Shown: in pieces, positions 60,295-64,000 of the stretch
How positions within the stretch are numbered: the first letter of the stretch is position 1
Layout of the letters: each line of letters starts with the position of its first letter
Assembly (NCBI RefSeq): GCF_049276915.1
Contig: NZ_JBASXK010000134.1
Location: 12,973-76,972 of the forward strand
Origin: Aestuariivita sp049276915
GTDB taxonomy: Bacteria; Pseudomonadota; Alphaproteobacteria; Rhodobacterales; Rhodobacteraceae
Length of the DNA stretch: 64,000 nucleotides
Reading direction: 5' to 3'
Program-made: the position numbers and the translations under genes
The notes under the pieces: model-generated
The model's input: only the letters and a program-made list of their open reading frames with translations
Databases searched by the model: none
What the model was told of the DNA's origin: nothing

Positions 60295-61902
60295 ATGTCG
60301 AATTATATCAAGCTGATCGTGCTTGGCCTCATCGTGCTGATTTCGATGATGGGGGCCTCATATGCGCGTGATCTGGCTTATCAGGTCCACATGATCCTTA
60401 TCATGCTTGTGGCCGGTGGGCTGTTTCTGTGGACTTTGCGGCGGACAGAAGAGCCTCAATCGGGTGCCGATCTGTCAATGGAATACAATGACGGTGTGAT
60501 CCGCGCGGGCGTGATCGCGACTGCCGGATGGGGCGTCGTCGGTTTCCTTGTTGGCGTCGTCATCGCCTTCCAATTGGCGTTTCCGGTGCTGAACTTTGAA
60601 TGGGCTCAGGGCTATGCCAACTTCGGGCGCCTGCGGCCGCTGCATACCTCTGCGGTGATCTTCGCCTTTGGCGGGAACGCATTGTTGTGTACATCATTTT
60701 ATGTGGTGCAACGCACCTCGGCAGCACGGCTTTGGGGCGGGAACCTCGCCTGGTTCGTGTTCTGGGGCTATCAGCTGTTCATTGTTCTTGCCGCAACGGG
60801 CTATCTGCTGGGTGGCACGCAATCCAAGGAATATGCCGAGCCTGAGTGGTATGTCGACCTGTGGCTGACCATTGTCTGGGTCTGCTATCTGGCGGTCTTC
60901 CTGGGCACGATCATCAAGCGCAAAGAGCCGCATATCTATGTGGCCAACTGGTTCTTCCTGTCGTTCATCGTGACGGTTGCCATGCTGCATGTGGTCAACA
61001 ACCTGACCATCCCGGTCAGCATCTGGGGCAGCAAATCGGTGATCGTCTGGCCCGGTGTGCAGGATGCCATGGTGCAGTGGTGGTATGGCCACAACGCGGT
61101 GGGCTTCTTCCTGACGGCGGGCTTCCTGGGCATGATGTACTACTTCATCCCGAAACAGGCCGAACGTCCTGTCTTCAGCTATAAACTGTCGATCATCCAC
61201 TTCTGGGCGCTGATCTTCCTTTATATCTGGGCGGGTCCGCACCACCTGCATTACACGGCGCTGCCTGACTGGGCCTCGACGCTGGGCATGGTGTTCTCGA
61301 TCATTCTCTGGATGCCCTCCTGGGGTGGGATGATCAACGGTCTGATGACGCTGTCGGGGGCCTGGGACAAGCTGCGCACCGATCCGGTGATCCGGATGAT
61401 GGTGATTTCCCTGGGCTTTTACGGCATGTCGACCTTTGAGGGGCCGATGATGTCGATCCGGGCGGTCAACAGCCTGTCGCACTATACGGACTGGACCATC
61501 GGTCACGTGCACTCGGGTGCTTTGGGCTGGAACGGGATGATCACCTTTGGTGCTCTGTACTTCCTGGTGCCGGTTCTGTGGAAACGTGAGCGGCTTTACT
61601 CGCTGACAATGGTGTCCTGGCACTTCTGGCTCGCCACGATCGGTATCGTTCTTTACGCGGCGTCGATGTGGGTGACGGGTATCATGGAAGGCCTGATGTG
61701 GCGTGAAGTGGATGCAAACGGCTTCCTTGTGAACTCGTTCGCCGAAACCGTCAGCGCCAAGTTCCCCATGTATGTGGTGCGTGGATTGGGTGGGGTCATG
61801 TACCTCGCCGGAGCGCTCATCATGTGCTATAATCTGTGGATGACTGTCCGCGCGGCCCCTGCCAAGGAGCAGAGCCTCGCAACAGCCGTCCCGGCCGAAT
61901 AA
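60295..61902 (+). CDS. ccoN: cbb3-type cytochrome c oxidase subunit I
   Basis: A 535-aa haem-copper oxidase catalytic subunit. Ligands are visible in RPLHTSAVIFAFGGN (low-spin haem), YGHNAVGFFLTAGFLG with the copper/high-spin site, and AGPHHLHYTALP (HH pair to CuB); SHYTDWTIGHVHSGALGWNG holds the C-terminal haem histidines. It reduces O2 to water with high affinity and pumps protons. The operon ccoNOQP follows in order; an FNR box lies 93 bp upstream. Confidence 0.98.
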   Translation: MSNYIKLIVLGLIVLISMMGASYARDLAYQVHMILIMLVAGGLFLWTLRRTEEPQSGADLSMEYNDGVIRAGVIATAGWGVVGFLVGVVIAFQLAFPVLNFEWAQGYANFGRLRPLHTSAVIFAFGGNALLCTSFYVVQRTSAARLWGGNLAWFVFWGYQLFIVLAATGYLLGGTQSKEYAEPEWYVDLWLTIVWVCYLAVFLGTIIKRKEPHIYVANWFFLSFIVTVAMLHVVNNLTIPVSIWGSKSVIVWPGVQDAMVQWWYGHNAVGFFLTAGFLGMMYYFIPKQAERPVFSYKLSIIHFWALIFLYIWAGPHHLHYTALPDWASTLGMVFSIILWMPSWGGMINGLMTLSGAWDKLRTDPVIRMMVISLGFYGMSTFEGPMMSIRAVNSLSHYTDWTIGHVHSGALGWNGMITFGALYFLVPVLWKRERLYSLTMVSWHFWLATIGIVLYAASMWVTGIMEGLMWREVDANGFLVNSFAETVSAKFPMYVVRGLGGVMYLAGALIMCYNLWMTVRAAPAKEQSLATAVPAE

Positions 61903-61917
61903 GGAGGGCCCGGACAG

Positions 61918-62643
61918 ATGGCACTTTTGGACAAACACAAGATCCTTGAGACCAACGCGACCCTTCTTCTGGTGTTCAGCTTTCTGGTTGTCACCATCGG
62001 GGGGATCGTTCAGATCGCACCGCTTTTCTATCTTGAGAACACCATCGAAAAGGTAGAGGGCATGCGGCCTTACTCTCCGCTCGAACTCACCGGGCGCGAT
62101 ATCTACATCCGCGAGGGGTGCTATGTGTGCCACTCGCAGATGATCCGCCCGATGCGCGACGAAGTCGAGCGGTATGGCCATTACTCACTGGCGGCGGAGT
62201 CGATGTATGACCATCCGTTCCAATGGGGGTCAAAGCGCACCGGACCTGATCTGGCGCGGGTCGGAGGGCGGTATTCGGATGCCTGGCACATCGACCATTT
62301 GCGCGATCCGCAATCGGTTGTGCCGGAATCGGTGATGCCGAAATACGGCTTTCTCGAGCGCAAGCTGATCGAGCCCCGCTATATCCGGGATCTGATGAGC
62401 ACCCATGCCATTGTCGGTGTGCCTTATACCGAAGAGATGCTGGAAAACGCCGAGGCGGACTTTATCGCCCAGGCCGATGCCGATAGCGACTTTGACGATT
62501 TGCTGGCACGCTATCCGGGGGCGCAGGTGCGCAACTTTGATGGCCAGCCGGGTATCTCGGAAGCCGATGCGCTGGTGGCCTATCTTCAGATGCTGGGCAC
62601 GTTGGTCGATTTCTCGACCTTCACACCAGACGCAAGCCGGTAA
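61918..62643 (+). CDS. ccoO: cbb3-type cytochrome c oxidase subunit II (monohaem cytochrome c)
   Basis: A 241-aa subunit with one N-terminal anchor helix (TLLLVFSFLVVTIGGIVQIAPLFYL) and a haem c motif C68-Y-V-C71-H72. SQMIRPMRDEVERYGHYSLA follows as in all CcoO. It passes electrons to CcoN. It is 15 bp from ccoN, with AGGAGGG before its start. Confidence 0.97.
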   Translation: MALLDKHKILETNATLLLVFSFLVVTIGGIVQIAPLFYLENTIEKVEGMRPYSPLELTGRDIYIREGCYVCHSQMIRPMRDEVERYGHYSLAAESMYDHPFQWGSKRTGPDLARVGGRYSDAWHIDHLRDPQSVVPESVMPKYGFLERKLIEPRYIRDLMSTHAIVGVPYTEEMLENAEADFIAQADADSDFDDLLARYPGAQVRNFDGQPGISEADALVAYLQMLGTLVDFSTFTPDASR

Positions 62644-62657
62644 GGGAGGACACGTTC

Positions 62658-62843
62658 ATGGAAACCTACACCTTCCTTCGCCAACTGGCAGACAGCTGGT
62701 TCCTGCTTGCGATGTTCTGCTTCTTCGTGGGGGTGATCATCTGGGTCTTCCGCCCGGGCAGCACTAAGGAATATCGCGACACGGCAAATGTTGTCTTCCG
62801 TCATGAAGACAAACCCGCTCAATCCAAGGAGGCACAGCAATGA
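62658..62843 (+). CDS. ccoQ: cbb3-type cytochrome c oxidase subunit IV
   Basis: A 61-aa single-helix membrane protein (METYTFLRQLADSWFLLAMFCFFVGVIIWVFRPG) with a short charged tail, the usual CcoQ. It stabilises the assembled oxidase and in Rhodobacter is linked to oxygen-dependent signalling. The stop overlaps the ccoP start (ATGA). Confidence 0.95.
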   Translation: METYTFLRQLADSWFLLAMFCFFVGVIIWVFRPGSTKEYRDTANVVFRHEDKPAQSKEAQQ

Positions 62844-63709
62844 GCAAGAAATCTGTGCAACATCAAAAGGGTGATCCCGATACGACGGGCCATACCTGGG
62901 ACGGGATTGAAGAGTTCAACAACCCGCTTCCAAGATGGTGGGTCTGGATCTTTTACGCCACCATCGTCTGGGGGATCGGATATACGATCGCCTATCCGGC
63001 ATGGCCTTTGCTGAACTCGGCGACGGCGGGTCTTCTGGGCTATTCCACGCGGGCCGAAGTGGCCGAAGAGATCGTGGAATTCGAGGTCCGGAACGCCGGC
63101 ATCAACGAGCGTCTGGCCGGGGTAGAACTGGCCGCGATTGGTGACGATGCCGAACTCTATGGCTATGCCGTGTCCTCGGGCGCTGCAGTCTTCCGCACCT
63201 GGTGCGCGCAATGCCATGGCTCGGGCGCAGCCGGTGCGGTTGGCTATCCCAACCTGCTGGACGACGACTGGCTGTGGGGCGGGGATATGGAAAACATCTA
63301 TCTGACCATCGCCCACGGTATCCGCAACGAAGAAGATCTGGACTCGCGGTATTCCGCGATGCCGGTTTTCGGAGAAATGCTGGAAGAGCAGGAGATCGTT
63401 CAGGTGGTCAATTACGTCCAGACCCTGTCGGGTGGCACGCCAAATGATCCGGCTGCTGCAGTGGCAGGTGAGGAGCTCTACCTGGACAACTGTTCGGCCT
63501 GCCACGGCGAGGCCGGTGAGGGGGACATCTTTCAGGGTGCGCCCAATCTGGCCGATGCGATCTGGCTTTATGGCGGTGACTACGACACGCTGATCGAGAC
63601 AGTGACCTATTCGCGAAATGGCGTCATGCCACCCTGGAGCACGCGCCTGAGCGAGGCCGAGATCCGGGCGGTTTCGACCTATGTTCACCAATTGGGCGGC
63701 GGCGAGTAA
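62840..63709 (+). CDS. ccoP: cbb3-type cytochrome c oxidase subunit III (dihaem cytochrome c)
   Basis: A 289-aa subunit with a conserved N-terminal block (HTWDGIEEFNNPLPRWWVWIFYATIVWGIGY) that anchors it in the membrane, and two haem c motifs, C122-A-Q-C125-H126 and C218-S-A-C221-H222. It accepts electrons from soluble or anchored cytochrome c and passes them to CcoO. The operon ends here; a ccoG homologue, if present, is beyond the window. Confidence 0.97.
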   Translation: MSKKSVQHQKGDPDTTGHTWDGIEEFNNPLPRWWVWIFYATIVWGIGYTIAYPAWPLLNSATAGLLGYSTRAEVAEEIVEFEVRNAGINERLAGVELAAIGDDAELYGYAVSSGAAVFRTWCAQCHGSGAAGAVGYPNLLDDDWLWGGDMENIYLTIAHGIRNEEDLDSRYSAMPVFGEMLEEQEIVQVVNYVQTLSGGTPNDPAAAVAGEELYLDNCSACHGEAGEGDIFQGAPNLADAIWLYGGDYDTLIETVTYSRNGVMPPWSTRLSEAEIRAVSTYVHQLGGGE

Positions 63710-63727
63710 CCCCTTGCCAACAAGACA

Positions 63728-63754
63728 CCCCACGCCGGTTCAGCCGGCGCGGGG
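63728..63754 (+). repeat. G/C hairpin after ccoP
   Basis: CCCC-a-CGCCGG-ttcag-CCGGCG-c-GGGG, a 10-bp stem with one mismatch, 19 bp past the ccoP stop and just before the main terminator. No T-run follows; it may protect the 3' end. Confidence 0.55.
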
Positions 63755-63757
63755 TTC

Positions 63758-63809
63758 AGCGCCGGTCTTCCGATATGTTCGCGCGTTTCCCGGAAGACCG
63801 GCGCTTTTT
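63758..63809 (+). terminator. Intrinsic terminator of ccoNOQP with a 15-bp stem
   Basis: AGCGCCGGTCTTCCG (63758-63772) and CGGAAGACCGGCGCT (63791-63805) form a perfect 15-bp stem with an 18-nt loop, followed by TTTTT. Confidence 0.88.
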
Positions 63810-64000
63810 CATCCCCAAGGCCGCAAGCATGCAGACCGCTCGCCGCCAGTTCGCTTAAAGCGTCCCGTCTTTCAGGAACGTCTGATTTACCGCTTCGGCT
63901 GCGCCGATACCGGAACAATCAGGCTTTGAATTTGGGGGCTTGCCCCGATTTCGCGTTCATTACGCCTGAATAGGCTGCCCTGAGGCGCCCAATCCATGAT

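Noticed and set aside
60694..62181. 495-aa minus-strand frame opposite ccoN/ccoO
   Set aside because: Shadow with His/Arg/Asp-rich translation, antisense to two certain genes.
1..64000. CRISPR arrays, insertion sequences, prophage
   Set aside because: No regularly spaced direct repeats, transposase, integrase or phage structural genes were seen; the only dispersed repeats are the short intergenic elements reported.

Overview
This 64 kb window looks like core chromosome of a Roseobacter-group alphaproteobacterium (Rhodobacteraceae). The evidence is high G+C coding sequence, an ethylmalonyl-CoA-pathway lyase (Mcl1), the ffs-dnaX-ebfC-recR block, the TrcR (DUF1013) regulator, a COQ9 homologue, an FnrL-ccoNOQP respiratory block, and a recurrent intergenic element that resembles repeats I associate with this family. 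I see no phage, transposase, CRISPR array, rRNA or tRNA gene. The assignment rests on recalled family features, not on a database search.

Layout: 1-845 is mcl1, running off the left edge. 1125-4501 is a compact D-amino-acid/D-glutamate catabolism operon: dgcN, dgcA, a D-amino-acid transaminase and a MaoC-type hydratase. 4542-6727 holds an Fe-S (6-4)-type photolyase and an SDR. 6823-8562 is a leucine-rich leader peptide, a hairpin and leuA. 8566-11548 holds a DUF1244 protein, an N-formylglutamate amidohydrolase, pyk and a small membrane protein. 11778-12359 is rpmI-rplT with a promoter and terminator. 12565-16034 holds two uncharacterised proteins, an MFS exporter and a serine hydrolase. 16171-21931 has pheS and pheT, separated by a Rieske oxygenase, a stand-alone BLUF photoreceptor and a small membrane protein. 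21988-32306 holds YtoQ, two GMC flavoenzymes, mscL, ald with a divergent Lrp regulator, an MFS transporter, an acyl-CoA synthetase and a YghU-like GST.

32587-41590 holds a small unknown protein, an outer-membrane beta-barrel, a gene-poor stretch with a possible relic, rpsU, COQ9, two quinone oxidoreductases, an RNase T2 with an altered active site, trcR, a fluoroacetate-dehalogenase-type hydrolase and an ornithine/lysine decarboxylase. 41650-45935 (minus strand) is the ffs-dnaX-ebfC-recR block with two extra membrane proteins. 45994-50991 holds a 5'-nucleotidase, nudC, an SRPBCC protein, pheA and a membrane-anchored cytochrome c. 51255-56951 is the yejABEF peptide importer. 57036-63709 is a low-oxygen block: hemN, fnrL, a universal stress protein and ccoNOQP, with three well-formed FNR boxes and a 15-bp-stem terminator.

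No wholly new multi-gene system is evident. The points most worth a second look are the D-amino-acid operon, the leuA leader with its Shine-Dalgarno-overlapping hairpin, the apparent defluorinase, the nucleotidase whose metal ligands lie upstream of the first in-frame ATG, the RNase T2 with Gln at the catalytic Glu position, and the uncharacterised secreted/membrane gene pair at 12.5-13.7 kb.
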